DNA of 64,000 nucleotides from Acidobacteriota bacterium. GTDB lineage: Bacteria; Acidobacteriota; Terriglobia; Terriglobales; Acidobacteriaceae. Within the stretch, counting starts at the first letter, position 1, and each line of letters begins with the position of its first letter. The notes under the pieces were generated by a model. That model did not search any database and was not told the origin of the DNA. It was given only the letters and a program-made list of their open reading frames with translations. Below are positions 52,199 to 61,912 of the stretch, piece after piece. The DNA lies in contig JABCZH010000013.1 of the NCBI GenBank assembly GCA_013289795.1, positions 62,001-126,000 of the forward strand, in the 5' to 3' direction. Position numbers and translations under genes: made by a program.

Positions 52199-53494
52199 CT
52201 ACCAGTAGGTAAAGTTGAAATTGTCCAGATATGTACTGTAATCCGCCTGTTGATAGTTCCCATCCAACTGATAGTTGACCGTGATTCCCCACCAGCCCGA
52301 AGGCGCAGATCCCGGCGAGAAGGTGCGGTTAAGCACCGTCTGATTACCATTCAGCGTGATCGACTGGAATAGAAGCGAATTGTCCGATTCTCGCTGCACC
52401 TGAATGGTGACGTGGTTCCAGCCGTTGTTCATGGGGTAACAGGAGGCACCGGTGGGGACCCATTTCGAGTTTGCGGTGTCCCAAACATCCCACTCATTGC
52501 CGCCCGCGACTCGGCACTGCGTTCCCCAAATGAGCTTGATGCCATTGAAGTACATGCTGATGTCAAACTCCAAGGCCTGTGCCAGCGAGAGTTGCCCGGT
52601 GTAGAAATAAGCGTCGTAGGTGAAATTGTGGAGCGTTGGAAGGAGGGTATGGCCATTGTCCGGCAAACCCTGCGATGAATTCTGTCCGATCAAAGGGTTG
52701 GTGAACAAAACGTCAGCATAGGGAGTGGTCCCACCGATGTTGAATTCTGTTGAGTTGCCGCTCAGCGATGGCGACTTTATGTGCTGATACATCGACCAGG
52801 TCACGCCCCCGCCGCAATTGGTACAGATATTGTAATCTGGCGGAAGTTCGCCGTACGACGCCCATCCTCCGCTGCCTTGAATGGCGTAGAGCGTGGAACC
52901 GGTGCCGCCGCTGACGGTGATCTTGATAGGCGTATAAGCCGCTCCGCCACAATAGTCCCACTCCTCCACCACCGTGTTGTAAGTCCCTGGGTTGAAGGAT
53001 ATGTTGGTATTCAAGCTGGCCCCTTGGGTGACGTACTTCAGCACGTTGTTCACATAGATTCCCATGGAAGCTACGCCCTTCGAACAAGTCGTAGTTGCGG
53101 TCGCTACGTAGTTCACTGGCGATCCCACTGTGCTGTTGTTCGCGGGCGAGGTCACCCACACGCCGGACTGACCGCTCACCGTGATCGTGACGGTTGTATA
53201 GGTAGCCCCACCGCAGTAATCCCATTCCTCCACCACCGTGCTGTAGTTTCCTGGGCTTAAGGACAGGTCAGTGTCCAAGCTAGCGCCTTGCGTAACGTAC
53301 TTCAGCACATCGTCGACATAAATTCCCATCGACGCAACACCCCGCGAACACGTCGAAGTGCTCGCTGTTGCAACGTAATGCACCGGTGAGGTTACGGTAG
53401 ATTCATTCTGTGGGCTAGTCACATTCACTGAAGCCCGGGCGGACGCTGCCAAAGCCAAGATCAAGAAAACAAAGCGGTAGCAAAAGCTCCTCAT
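52199..53494 (-). CDS. Exported Ig-like repeat protein with lectin-like C-terminus
   Basis: 431 aa, ATG at 53494 behind GAGGAG. A signal peptide (1-22) ends ASARAS. Two tandem Ig-like repeats of ~80 residues (about 23-105 and 106-195) are nearly identical: GVASMGIYVDDVLKYVTQGA, then WDYCGGATYTTVTITVSG in each. The C-terminal half (~200-431) has concanavalin-like segments (WNHVTIQVQRESDNSLLFQSI, then WWGITVNYQLDGNYQQADYS). Probably surface bound or secreted, carbohydrate or cell binding. The role is inferred from architecture. Confidence 0.85.
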   Translation of the reverse strand: MRSFCYRFVFLILALAASARASVNVTSPQNESTVTSPVHYVATASTSTCSRGVASMGIYVDDVLKYVTQGASLDTDLSLSPGNYSTVVEEWDYCGGATYTTVTITVSGQSGVWVTSPANNSTVGSPVNYVATATTTCSKGVASMGIYVNNVLKYVTQGASLNTNISFNPGTYNTVVEEWDYCGGAAYTPIKITVSGGTGSTLYAIQGSGGWASYGELPPDYNICTNCGGGVTWSMYQHIKSPSLSGNSTEFNIGGTTPYADVLFTNPLIGQNSSQGLPDNGHTLLPTLHNFTYDAYFYTGQLSLAQALEFDISMYFNGIKLIWGTQCRVAGGNEWDVWDTANSKWVPTGASCYPMNNGWNHVTIQVQRESDNSLLFQSITLNGNQTVLNRTFSPGSAPSGWWGITVNYQLDGNYQQADYSTYLDNFNFTYW

Positions 53495-53820
53495 GCAAAA
53501 ACTCCTCTAGCGTCGGCACTAAGAACGCAATTTCTGGATTGACGAGTGGTAGTGCCTGTAAAGGGACACGCCCGTTCTGAGCGAAGGCGAACCCTGAGTT
53601 TTCGGAAGGCCAGACTCGTTTTCGGACGTCCAGCTAAGTTTACGGGAAGGTAATACAGTCTTTCCCCAGAGTCAATCAGGGAAAACCTTAGAAGCAAATA
53701 GGAAGTGCATGTTTTCGGCGGTCAAAAGGCCGAGACATGTTGAGGGTAACCGAGCCAACGCCGCGCGGTCCTACCTCATCTCAGACTCACGCGCGGTTGT
53801 CGCGGGAAGCAAGGACAAGA
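53495..53820. other. Divergent intergenic region
   Basis: 326 nt between the Ig-like gene (minus) and the phospholipase C gene (plus). No gene or strong hairpin seen; presumably both promoters lie here. Confidence 0.5.
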
Positions 53821-55299
53821 ATGCACGATCAGAAAACGACCGGGCCGATGGCCTCGATCCTGGCAACTGTGAGCCTGATCATCGCTCTCAACGGTTGCCG
53901 AGGTCTGGTCACAAGCGATCCCCAAGGCGGCCTGCAGAACATCAACCACATCGTCTTCATGGCCCAGGAAAACCGTGGTTTTGATCATTACTTGGGGGCC
54001 ATGCGTGAGTACTGGGCCTCCAACGGTTTTCCCGATCAGGCATTCGATGGATTGCCGCAATTTAATCCAGCAGCGGGAATCGCTCCACTGCGGGGGCCTG
54101 CGCCCACGAACCCCGGCTGCGATCCTGCGTTTCCTCCGCCTAGCGACTGCAAGACCGACACCAACAGTCCAGAGGTCGAATCGTTTCGCATGGTCTCCAT
54201 GTGCGAAGAGAATCCCAGTCCTTCCTGGAATGAGAGCCACGTTGACTGGAACCTCATGCACTATCCGGCCTCGCCCACACCAACTTTGGATGGCTACGTC
54301 TGGACCGCGGCCCACGATGCCCGAAATGAGGGATTTACAGATGTGACCGGAAAGCGCGCGATGAGCTACTACGATGACAGCGCGCTACCTTACTACTATT
54401 TCATGGCATCGAACTTCGCAACTTCGGATCGCTGGTTTGCTCCCACCATGTCAAGAACGCAGCCCAACCGGATGTACATGCTGGCCGCCACTTCTGCCGG
54501 CCATGTCTATCCGCTCAAGCAAGGGACGCTGAGCAACCCCACCATCTTTGATCGCCTGCAGAGTGCGGGAATTTCGTGGAGGGTTTACGTGACCGATCTT
54601 GAGTTCGCCACACCACCGATCAATGACAGTTCGCTTACTTATTTCGAGACTGCCGCGAAGTATCCACAAAACATGGCGCCCGTCTCCCAATATTTGAGCG
54701 ACGCGCAGAATGGCACTCTGCCGTCGGTGGCCTTCATCGACCCTGGTTACGACAGCGGACGGGACGAACATCCTGGCTTGGACGACGGCCAGCCCGGCGG
54801 AAGCGTGCAAGTGGGGGCGCAATACGTTTCGACCTTGATCAATTCCCTGATGCAAAGCCCCTCCTGGCAGGACTCCGCCTTCATCCTTACCTATGATGAA
54901 TTTGGGGGATTCTACGATCATGTTCCGCCGCAGCCGGCCGTCAGTCCCGACGGGATAAAGCCCCTGGACCTCTTACAAGGGCCCCCTCCGAACGGGCCGG
55001 ACGTCTGCGTGCGCACCACCGGCCCGACTTGCGATTTCGTTTACACGGGTTACCGGGTTCCGCTCATGGTCATCTCGCCATTCGCAAGAAAGAATTACGT
55101 TTCGCACACGGTTGCAGACTACACTGCATGGTTGAAGCTGGTAGAGACCCGCTTCAATCTCCCCAGCCTCACGAAACGAGATGCGGCCCAAATGGACATG
55201 ACGGAATTCTTCGATTTCGTGAACGTGCCCTGGAGTGTGCCGCCTACTCCGCCGGCTCAGCCTACCAGCGGCGCATGCTACCTCGATCATTTGCCGTAG
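53821..55299 (+). CDS. Phospholipase C/acid phosphatase family lipoprotein
   Basis: 492 aa from the ATG at 53821. A lipobox (ALNGC, Cys26) follows a hydrophobic stretch. The alkaline-phosphatase-like phosphoesterase domain starts with NHIVFMAQENRGFDHYLG (~residues 42-59), the ENRSFDHYFG signature of bacterial phospholipase C. Further motifs are TSDRWFAPTMSRTQPNRMYMLA, a DPGYDSGRDEHP segment, AFILTYDEFGGFYDHVPP and a C-terminal SPFARKNYVSHTVADYTAWLKLVE. It would cleave phospholipids or phosphate esters outside the cytoplasm. Confidence 0.92.
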   Translation: MHDQKTTGPMASILATVSLIIALNGCRGLVTSDPQGGLQNINHIVFMAQENRGFDHYLGAMREYWASNGFPDQAFDGLPQFNPAAGIAPLRGPAPTNPGCDPAFPPPSDCKTDTNSPEVESFRMVSMCEENPSPSWNESHVDWNLMHYPASPTPTLDGYVWTAAHDARNEGFTDVTGKRAMSYYDDSALPYYYFMASNFATSDRWFAPTMSRTQPNRMYMLAATSAGHVYPLKQGTLSNPTIFDRLQSAGISWRVYVTDLEFATPPINDSSLTYFETAAKYPQNMAPVSQYLSDAQNGTLPSVAFIDPGYDSGRDEHPGLDDGQPGGSVQVGAQYVSTLINSLMQSPSWQDSAFILTYDEFGGFYDHVPPQPAVSPDGIKPLDLLQGPPPNGPDVCVRTTGPTCDFVYTGYRVPLMVISPFARKNYVSHTVADYTAWLKLVETRFNLPSLTKRDAAQMDMTEFFDFVNVPWSVPPTPPAQPTSGACYLDHLP

Positions 55300-55309
55300 T
55301 GATGGCGCG

Positions 55310-56209
55310 CTAGTTCGGACTCGAATCTACTTTGATGGCGCTGGCCAGGTAGCGACCGCCGTCAAACCGGGTCACAGCTTCCACGGTCGCTCCTTCCCGC
55401 AAGCTATCGTTGATCCCAATGGTACTGGGATCGAACCTGATCTCATAATATTTCTGGTCGCGAGGATCGACCACAACTACCAGACCCAGATGCAGATCAA
55501 GATGTACAACACGACCCACGAATACAAATGAATTTCCTGGCGCCGCCAAAATCGAAATTGCGCGGGCCGCAGGTTGTCCGCTGCCATCTGGCATGAATGT
55601 TGCCGAGACCAAGGTCCCCGCCTGCAGTTCATTGGCGGACACTGCACGTCCTTCCCGCGAAATCGCGGTGCTGGGCAAGATGCGCAATCTCAGCTGCCGT
55701 GGGGCTAGGGCATCGTTCAGCACCAAGGCTCCTGCACGAGCGTCATAACTCACCACCTGACCGCTGCTTCCCCCAGTGGCATCCTTGGTACGCACACGAA
55801 TGCTCTGAGCAAAAATGTCGACCCCAGCCAGCACCGTGTCCACATAGACGCGCGCCCCGTTCTGCAGATCTCCCAAAGACGCCGCCGCACCGTCACGATA
55901 AACGTGGGTTCGGGCATCAAACAGAACTCGCGTGCTGCCTCCCCCGAAAAGTCTGACCGTCATGGCATCGCGTACCTTGTCAATCTTCAAAATCGTGCCG
56001 CCAATCAAGGTTGCTGGGCCCTTCGGCGGCGGCAGCAAGTCAGCCAATCCTTTCATATCATCCCCGACTGGGAAGGTGGCCGGCGAGGCTGTTGGCAGCA
56101 CCTCTGGAGGCGGGGGCACACGACTGCCTGTTGAAAACGCAGAGGCACTGGTTTGGGCGCTCGCCATGCCCGCCAGAAAGATCAGTACAAGCAGTCGATT
56201 CATGAACAT
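55310..56209 (-). CDS. Exported protein with DUF5666-like beta domains
   Basis: 299 aa from the ATG at 56209, preceded by GAGGAGGGG; frame upstream is noise. A signal peptide (1-~19) ends MASAQ. A Pro-rich linker precedes three repeated OB-like modules (ATLIGGTILKIDKVRDAMTVRLFGG, then GQVVSYDARAGALVLND, then FVFVGRVVHLDLHLGLVVVVD). It fits DUF5666-type proteins. Periplasmic or surface; function unknown. It converges with the phospholipase gene (10 nt between ends). Confidence 0.82.
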   Translation of the reverse strand: MFMNRLLVLIFLAGMASAQTSASAFSTGSRVPPPPEVLPTASPATFPVGDDMKGLADLLPPPKGPATLIGGTILKIDKVRDAMTVRLFGGGSTRVLFDARTHVYRDGAAASLGDLQNGARVYVDTVLAGVDIFAQSIRVRTKDATGGSSGQVVSYDARAGALVLNDALAPRQLRLRILPSTAISREGRAVSANELQAGTLVSATFMPDGSGQPAARAISILAAPGNSFVFVGRVVHLDLHLGLVVVVDPRDQKYYEIRFDPSTIGINDSLREGATVEAVTRFDGGRYLASAIKVDSSPN

Positions 56210-56351
56210 ACCACCCCTCCTCAGAGCTTCTTTTCGATGCTTTATGAGCCACATGGGTAGCCTGGGATTCGATCTGGAAGAGATACCAGATTGGGCAACA
56301 CTTAAGGAGTAGGGGCATCTAAGCCTGACGCGAGAGTGTACGGAACACAAA

Positions 56352-57554
56352 ATGAATGTGCTCAGACCAATGTACTGGCGCCAACTGCCACTGCTTGTGA
56401 CTGTTGTGTTTGGAATATTCGCCCAAACGGCATACGCCGGCGACCTGAAGATTACCCTCCCCAGGCGCAGCCGGCTAACACCAGTGCAGCGGTTGAACCA
56501 GGAAGGCGTCGAGGCCGTTCGCAAGCATCAATACGAAAAAGCCACTGCACTTTTCTATAAGGCCTACCTCTACGATCCTGATGATCCTTTTACGCTGAAC
56601 AACTTGGGATACATGGCTGAGTTGGACGGTCAGGTGGATCGTGCGCAGCATTTTTATGAGTTGGCTGCTCTAGAAACGACGGATGCGGTCATCGCCCGGA
56701 CCAGTTCGTCGAAATTGACGGGAGAGCCGTTCCGGGATGCGGTTGCCGGTGTTCATGACCAACCGGTGCAGATCAGCCGGGCCAATGTCGGTGCTGTGCA
56801 TCTGCTGTCGCAGCGTCGCAGTTTGGAAGCCGAGGCCGTGCTCGAGCCGGCCCTGGCGGAGGACCCGCACAATGCCTTCACCCTGAATAACCTCGGAGTG
56901 GCCAAAGAGGCAGAAGGTGACCTGAAGGCTGCCTTGAAATACTATACCGAGGCTGCGGAGACTCACTCTACTCAACCGGTCGTAGTCACCTACAATCGCG
57001 CGTGGCGTGGCAGATCCGTCAGCGAGATGGCTGCCGAAAGTGCCAGACGGCTGCAGCAACGTATCCAGGCCGAAACTGCCCAGGAACGGGCTTCATTGCT
57101 GAACTTGCAGGGTGTGGCGGCAATCAATCGCAATGAAGGGCGCGATGCCGATCAATACTTCCGCGCCGCTTATGCTCTGGACCCAAACAGCGCTTTTTCC
57201 CTGAACAACATCGGTTATGTAGCCGAAATCATCGGCGATCCGGAGACTGCCCAGATGTTCTATGAAAAAGCTCGGCAGGCACTCAAAGCCAGCGCACGGG
57301 TTGATCTCGCGACTCGTCAGTCTGCTGAAGGGATGAAGTTGTTTGAGGTTTCCGACGACAACGACCGGAAGGTTGCGGCAAAGATTGGGGCAGAGGCCCA
57401 AGCCAGACGGTCTGAATCGGGCCCAATCGAGCTTAAGCATCGCGACAACAGTCCGGTGATCGAACCCGCGCAACCAACAACGTTTCCAGCTTCTCAAGCC
57501 GGTCCACAAACGTCGCCATCCACGCCCGCAAGCGTCCCGCCACCGCGACTTTGA
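56352..57554 (+). CDS. Exported TPR-repeat protein
   Basis: 400 aa. A signal peptide (1-29) ends TAYAGD. Three TPR-pair blocks are seen: RLNQEGVEAVRKHQYEKATALFYKAYLYDPDDPFTLNNLGYMAE, then AVHLLSQRRSLEAEAVLEPAL with NAFTLNNLGVAKEAEGDLKAALKYY, then LLNLQGVAAINRNEGRDADQYFRAAYALDP. The C-terminus is Pro/Thr-rich. It probably scaffolds periplasmic or envelope complexes. It is followed 22 nt later by the nucleotidyltransferase gene. Confidence 0.88.
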   Translation: MNVLRPMYWRQLPLLVTVVFGIFAQTAYAGDLKITLPRRSRLTPVQRLNQEGVEAVRKHQYEKATALFYKAYLYDPDDPFTLNNLGYMAELDGQVDRAQHFYELAALETTDAVIARTSSSKLTGEPFRDAVAGVHDQPVQISRANVGAVHLLSQRRSLEAEAVLEPALAEDPHNAFTLNNLGVAKEAEGDLKAALKYYTEAAETHSTQPVVVTYNRAWRGRSVSEMAAESARRLQQRIQAETAQERASLLNLQGVAAINRNEGRDADQYFRAAYALDPNSAFSLNNIGYVAEIIGDPETAQMFYEKARQALKASARVDLATRQSAEGMKLFEVSDDNDRKVAAKIGAEAQARRSESGPIELKHRDNSPVIEPAQPTTFPASQAGPQTSPSTPASVPPPRL

Positions 57555-57575
57555 TTACCCAGGGGAATGACTTTT

Positions 57576-58649
57576 ATGACAACTGCTTATTTGGATTCCA
57601 ACGATTTGCTCGACCTGCTTTCCCGCCTTATGTTTTCAGAGGGCACGGGGAACGCACTCCCCGTTCTCAGCCGGAAGGAGTTCCAGGAGATGGTATCGCT
57701 CGCGAACTCGCATCACGTGGTCATGCGCACCATGGATAGGCTCCGCGGAATGATGGCAACTGCCCGTGACAGCGAGCGGTACGAATGGGTCACCGAGGCT
57801 ATCGAGTGCGAACGAACGCGCATCGACAACGCGCTCTCATTCTTGCGACAGGTCTGTCGAGCGCTGACATCGGAAGGGTGCGATGCAATCGTAATCAAAT
57901 CGCTGGACCATCTCCCAGACCTCGGAAGCGATTTGGATCTCTACACCAATGCTGAGCCGGCAAAGGTGATCCGCCTCATGACTCACAAACTCAATGCGCA
58001 AATCGCCGCCCGCAGCTGGGGAGACCGGTTGGCAAACAAATGGAACTTCATCCTCCCCGGGCTGCCGGAGTTCGTGGAAATCCACATGGGCCGCTTGGGC
58101 CAGACCGGGGAACTCATCGACTTTGCCAATACCCTGTCTGAGCGCTCTCGATCACTGCCGCTCGGGAATCATTCCTTTCGAGTTCCCGCTGCTGAAGATC
58201 GTCTGATGATCTGCACCTTGCAGCGAATGTACCGCCATTTCTACTTACGTCTGTGCGATATTGCGGATACCGCAGAGCTCCTGGAAACCGAAGTCGTCGA
58301 CTACGACGAACTGCAGTCCGCTGCTCGGGAAAACGGGATTTGGGAGGGCGTCGCTACCTTTCTCACGATCGTGTCGGACTATGTTCACAACTACCGCGGA
58401 AGAGACATCGTCCTTCCTTCCTCCGTAAGGTCGGCCTCGCGTTTTGGAGCGGACCAAGTCCGTTTTGGCAAAGGGTTCCTGCGGGTTCCGATTCTGCCGC
58501 ATTCGGCGCGTCTCTACGCTTCTGAGTGGACTACCCTTGTCCTGAACGGCCAACTCCGCAGCACCGCCCGGCTCAGCTTGTTACCTTGTCTGGCGACAGC
58601 GGCGGCACTGGGTCAGAAGATCACGGGAAGCGACAAGGGCATCTGGTAA
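57576..58649 (+). CDS. Nucleotidyltransferase family protein (NTP_transf_5-like)
   Basis: 357 aa from the ATG at 57576 with AGGGGA 9 nt upstream; an ATG at 57567 is a weaker option. The key segment is CDAIVIKSLDHLPDLGSDLDLYTN (~residues 108-131), the pattern of uncharacterised nucleotidyltransferases with a D-x-D metal pair, followed by FILPGLPEFVEIHMGRLGQTGEL. The rest is helical. Family members are often near polysaccharide or lipid-sugar genes. Whether activity remains cannot be judged by eye. Confidence 0.75.
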   Translation: MTTAYLDSNDLLDLLSRLMFSEGTGNALPVLSRKEFQEMVSLANSHHVVMRTMDRLRGMMATARDSERYEWVTEAIECERTRIDNALSFLRQVCRALTSEGCDAIVIKSLDHLPDLGSDLDLYTNAEPAKVIRLMTHKLNAQIAARSWGDRLANKWNFILPGLPEFVEIHMGRLGQTGELIDFANTLSERSRSLPLGNHSFRVPAAEDRLMICTLQRMYRHFYLRLCDIADTAELLETEVVDYDELQSAARENGIWEGVATFLTIVSDYVHNYRGRDIVLPSSVRSASRFGADQVRFGKGFLRVPILPHSARLYASEWTTLVLNGQLRSTARLSLLPCLATAAALGQKITGSDKGIW

Positions 58650-58820
58650 TGCTTCGCTTCGCGGAGAAATTGCCGGACATTTTCATTCGCCTGACGATCG
58701 CATCTTCTCCCAACTGTTGCGAAGAAACGACGGTAGCTACAGTATTTCCCGTATGGACGGAATCCGGCCCTCCTCGGATCATTTAGAGTCGAAAATACTC
58801 TCTCAGGAGGGTTCAAAGAT

Positions 58821-59903
58821 GTGAGCACCACCACCATGTCCAACCCAAACACTCAATCACCTTCCCCTTCCTATGCAGCTGACTATGAGCGTGACGGTCA
58901 CATCGTTCAGGTGTACACAGAGGACCGATTTCTCGTTGACGTGCTAAGCCGCTTTATAGGGGGAGCGCTTGCGATTGGCGATGGCGCTATCGTTGTTGCT
59001 ACCCCAGCCCATCACAAAGAGCTTGCGAAACGACTCTCCAATCGGGGATTGGACACAACCAGGGCAGCCGCTCATGGTCGCTACGTCGTACTGGATGCCG
59101 GCGAGACTCTGCAGCGGTTCATGGTAAACGGTGCGCTTGACCAGGCGCGGTTTAACGAGACTATCGGCGGCGTACTGACGCGGGTCCGAAACGCGATTGA
59201 TAGGGATTCGCGAATCGCGGTTTTTGGAGAGATGGTCGCGCTACTCTGGGCGGAGGGAAAGTCACAAGAGGCCATCGAACTCGAGCAACTGTGGAATGAT
59301 CTGGCAAAGGTCCAGCCCTTCTCTCTGCTTTGTGTCTACCCTACGACGGGGTTCAACAGTGAGCGCCACATTGAACCCTTTCTGAGAATGTGTGAGCAAC
59401 ACTCGAAGGTGATTCCCAGCGAGAGTTATCTGACCTTAGGCAGTGAAGAAGAGCGCATGCGAAGTATCGCCCACCTGCAACAGAAAGCCCAAGCGCTCGA
59501 AAGGGAGCTGGCACTGCGGGAAAGCGAGGCGAGATTCCGATTGCTGGTGGAAGCGGTACGCGATTATGCGATCTTCCTACTCGATGCCGGCGGCAACATC
59601 ACTAGTTGGAATCTCGGCGCAGAACGCATCAAGGGATACAAAAGCGCGGATATCATCGGGAAGCATTTCTCCTGCTTTTACTGCCCAGAGGATGTGCAGA
59701 ATGGCAAGCCGGAGATGGAGTTGAAGGAGGCAGCCAGAGTAGGACGGTTCGAAGACGAGGGTTGGCGTCTGCGCAAAGATGGATCGAGGTTCTGGGTAAA
59801 CGTGGTCATCACAGCGATTCGAGATGAGTCTGGAAAGCTGCTGGGGTTCGCGAAAGTCACGCGCGATATTACCGACAGGATGCGAGCCCAAGAAGCACTG
59901 TAG
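58821..59903 (+). CDS. MEDS-PAS sensor part of a split histidine kinase
   Basis: 360 aa, GTG at 58821 with GGAGG upstream. The N-terminal MEDS (DcmR-sensor) domain spans ~25-200: IVQVYTEDRFLVDVLSRFIGGAL, then IAVFGEMVALLWAEGKSQEAI. The PAS domain (~235-350) runs from RLLVEAVRDYAIFLLDAGGN, through WNLGAERIKGYKSADIIGKHF, to the PAC-type GSRFWVNVVITAIRDESGKLLGF. It stops at a TAG (59901-59903), after which the same frame continues as a kinase. It probably senses a small molecule and was once fused to 59910-60650. Confidence 0.88.
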   Translation: MSTTTMSNPNTQSPSPSYAADYERDGHIVQVYTEDRFLVDVLSRFIGGALAIGDGAIVVATPAHHKELAKRLSNRGLDTTRAAAHGRYVVLDAGETLQRFMVNGALDQARFNETIGGVLTRVRNAIDRDSRIAVFGEMVALLWAEGKSQEAIELEQLWNDLAKVQPFSLLCVYPTTGFNSERHIEPFLRMCEQHSKVIPSESYLTLGSEEERMRSIAHLQQKAQALERELALRESEARFRLLVEAVRDYAIFLLDAGGNITSWNLGAERIKGYKSADIIGKHFSCFYCPEDVQNGKPEMELKEAARVGRFEDEGWRLRKDGSRFWVNVVITAIRDESGKLLGFAKVTRDITDRMRAQEAL

Positions 59904-59909
59904 GATGAG

Positions 59910-60650
59910 GTGGCGGAACGACGGCAAGCGGAGAGACAGCTGCGCGATTCACAGAAGTCGATGCGGGAATTGTCTTTGCATCTGCTGCGCACGCAGGATG
60001 AGGAACGAAGACGCATCGGTCGCGACCTGCATGACAGTCTGGGACAATATCTGGCGGTGCTGAAAATGAAGTTAGACACTCTGGCCAGACTCATCGAACG
60101 AAAGGGCGATGAGGCTGCCCAGGATATCTCGTCACAGTGCCTGGCCCTGACCGAGGACTCCATCAGAGAACTTCGAACCGTCTCCTACCTTCTGTATCCT
60201 CCCATGCTGGAAGAGATGGGATTGAAATCGGCGATTCCGTGGTACCTCGACGGATTCTCCGCGCGTAGTGGCATCAAGACCACGTTTGAGATACAAGCGG
60301 ACGTTGGCCGTCTTCCCCGTGGTTCCGAACTCGCACTTTTTCGTGTCCTTCAGGAGAGCCTGACTAACGTTCACCGGCACTCGGGAAGCAAGATGGCATA
60401 CATCCGGCTTCTATCGAAGGAAGGAATGTGCTTCCTGCAAATTAGGGACGAGGGGAAGGGCATTCCGTCTCAACTGCTGGAACAGGCTGGTGAAGACTGG
60501 ATGGGTGCCCTGGGAGTCGGGTTGCGAGGCATGAATGAGCGGATGTCGCAGTTGGGTGGCCGGCTGGAAGTCGTTTCGGAGGAAAGTGGCACTGTCTTGA
60601 CTGCGATCGTCCCCACCAGTGATTCTCCACCAGCCGACGCCGGCCGATAG
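59910..60650 (+). CDS. Histidine kinase catalytic part (HisKA_3/HATPase), in frame with the preceding gene
   Basis: 246 aa from a GTG at 59910. The HisKA_3 phospho-acceptor is His41 in EERRRIGRDLHDSLGQYLAV, the NarL-type kinase motif. The HATPase domain has LFRVLQESLTNVHRHSGS (N box), IRDEGKGIP (G1) and LGVGLRGMNERMSQLGG (G2). The frame is the same as the upstream sensor, separated only by TAG, so this is one kinase gene broken by a stop (CAG or similar to TAG is simplest). The GTG has a crowded AGGATGAG site, so restart is possible. No cognate regulator in the window. Confidence 0.88.
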   Translation: MAERRQAERQLRDSQKSMRELSLHLLRTQDEERRRIGRDLHDSLGQYLAVLKMKLDTLARLIERKGDEAAQDISSQCLALTEDSIRELRTVSYLLYPPMLEEMGLKSAIPWYLDGFSARSGIKTTFEIQADVGRLPRGSELALFRVLQESLTNVHRHSGSKMAYIRLLSKEGMCFLQIRDEGKGIPSQLLEQAGEDWMGALGVGLRGMNERMSQLGGRLEVVSEESGTVLTAIVPTSDSPPADAGR

Positions 60651-60751
60651 GATCATGGCGCGGACCGGACCCGAAGGCCCGGACGCAACTCCAGCGATCT
60701 TGAACCGGAGTCGCGTTCCACCGGGCCATCGAGGGCTTCCCGCCGCCAGCC

Positions 60752-61912
60752 TTACTTCTTGGGCTCGGCCGGCCGTTCCTTTGGGTTGCTGCGGGGTTGT
60801 TGCTTTTCCTGCAACTGCTGCTGCTGTTGCGAGTGCTTCTGTTCCATTTGCTGCGTTTGTTGCTGGTGGCGTTGTTCCATCTGCTGCCGCGCGGCTTCGT
60901 TTGCATTTTGTTTCGTCATTTGTTGATGTTCCTTTTCCTGTTGGGCAGCCAGCTTTTGGTGCTCTTTCTCCTGTTCCGCAGCAAGTTTTTCTTGCTGCTG
61001 TTGGTATTTCTGGTCCTGTTTGGCGTTCCCCGTGTTTGGAGCAGCCGGTCGAGGGTGGGCTTGCAGGTCTTTAGCATCGTTCGGTGCAGCCGGTCGCGGT
61101 ACGTTATTTTCTGGGTGAGCGGCCTGCGGGTTGCCGTGCTGTTCAGCTCCGCCGCGATTCGCCGGCGGGTGATAAGGCGCTCCCGCTTCTTTGGCCGGCA
61201 CCGCTGCGCGGTCGTTAAGTGCTCCCGGCTTGGGCGTGGCCGCAATTGGCGGCTTGCCTTGGTTCACCGAGGCACGCAACTGCCGGTCAGAGCGGGCAGC
61301 CTGCACATGTTCAGTTTGAGCTGCTACTGGCGCGATGTGTTTCTCGTCTGCGTACCTCTCCTCTTCCGGCGAGGGACGCGCTGTGATCCCACCTTCGCCG
61401 CCGTTGTAGCTGACGCGGTTCACCGTGGTGTTGTTAACGACCGTGGTGTTGTAAGTGTTGTGAATGTTCGTCACATTCACGTTATTCACTGTACGGTTGT
61501 AGGAAAAATGGTCACCGTCCCAGCGCCCGCCTTCGTAGCCATTGCCGAAGTAACCAAATCCGTAAGCGACCCCGCCGTAGAAACCGACGTGGGGCCCCCA
61601 ATAGCCTTCATGGAAAAGAAATGCGCCGCCGCCCCAACCCCACCAACCGGGGGTCCACAAGAATCCAACTTGCGGGGCCAGCACCCAAGTGCCAGGCACC
61701 CAGTAATAATCGGCATCGTCGTAATCGTAAGCCCAATAGCCGGGCGTCCACAGATAACCCTCGGCGGGGCATGGTGGCTGTTCGTATACCGGCAGGGCCG
61801 GCGGGCCGATCGTGATGGATATGCCGACTTGGGCGACCGAGTTCGGAGGTATGGTCAACACTACCAATGTGAGCACTGCAACCGTGAACAACAAAAAACG
61901 AACGTTGCGCAT
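60752..61912 (-). CDS. Exported YXWXPGXW-repeat protein with Gln-rich coiled tail
   Basis: 386 aa from the ATG at 61912 with AAGGA upstream. A signal peptide (1-27) ends NSVAQ. WTPGYWAYDYDDADYYWVPG and WVLAPQVGFLWTPGWWGWGGGAFLF carry the YXWXPGXW-type repeats of outer-membrane or envelope proteins. After a Pro/Ala-rich middle, the last ~90 residues are Gln/Lys/Glu-rich and coiled-coil-like (QQQEKLAAEQEKEHQKLAAQ). Probably an envelope structural protein; common in this phylum. Confidence 0.85.
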   Translation of the reverse strand: MRNVRFLLFTVAVLTLVVLTIPPNSVAQVGISITIGPPALPVYEQPPCPAEGYLWTPGYWAYDYDDADYYWVPGTWVLAPQVGFLWTPGWWGWGGGAFLFHEGYWGPHVGFYGGVAYGFGYFGNGYEGGRWDGDHFSYNRTVNNVNVTNIHNTYNTTVVNNTTVNRVSYNGGEGGITARPSPEEERYADEKHIAPVAAQTEHVQAARSDRQLRASVNQGKPPIAATPKPGALNDRAAVPAKEAGAPYHPPANRGGAEQHGNPQAAHPENNVPRPAAPNDAKDLQAHPRPAAPNTGNAKQDQKYQQQQEKLAAEQEKEHQKLAAQQEKEHQQMTKQNANEAARQQMEQRHQQQTQQMEQKHSQQQQQLQEKQQPRSNPKERPAEPKK

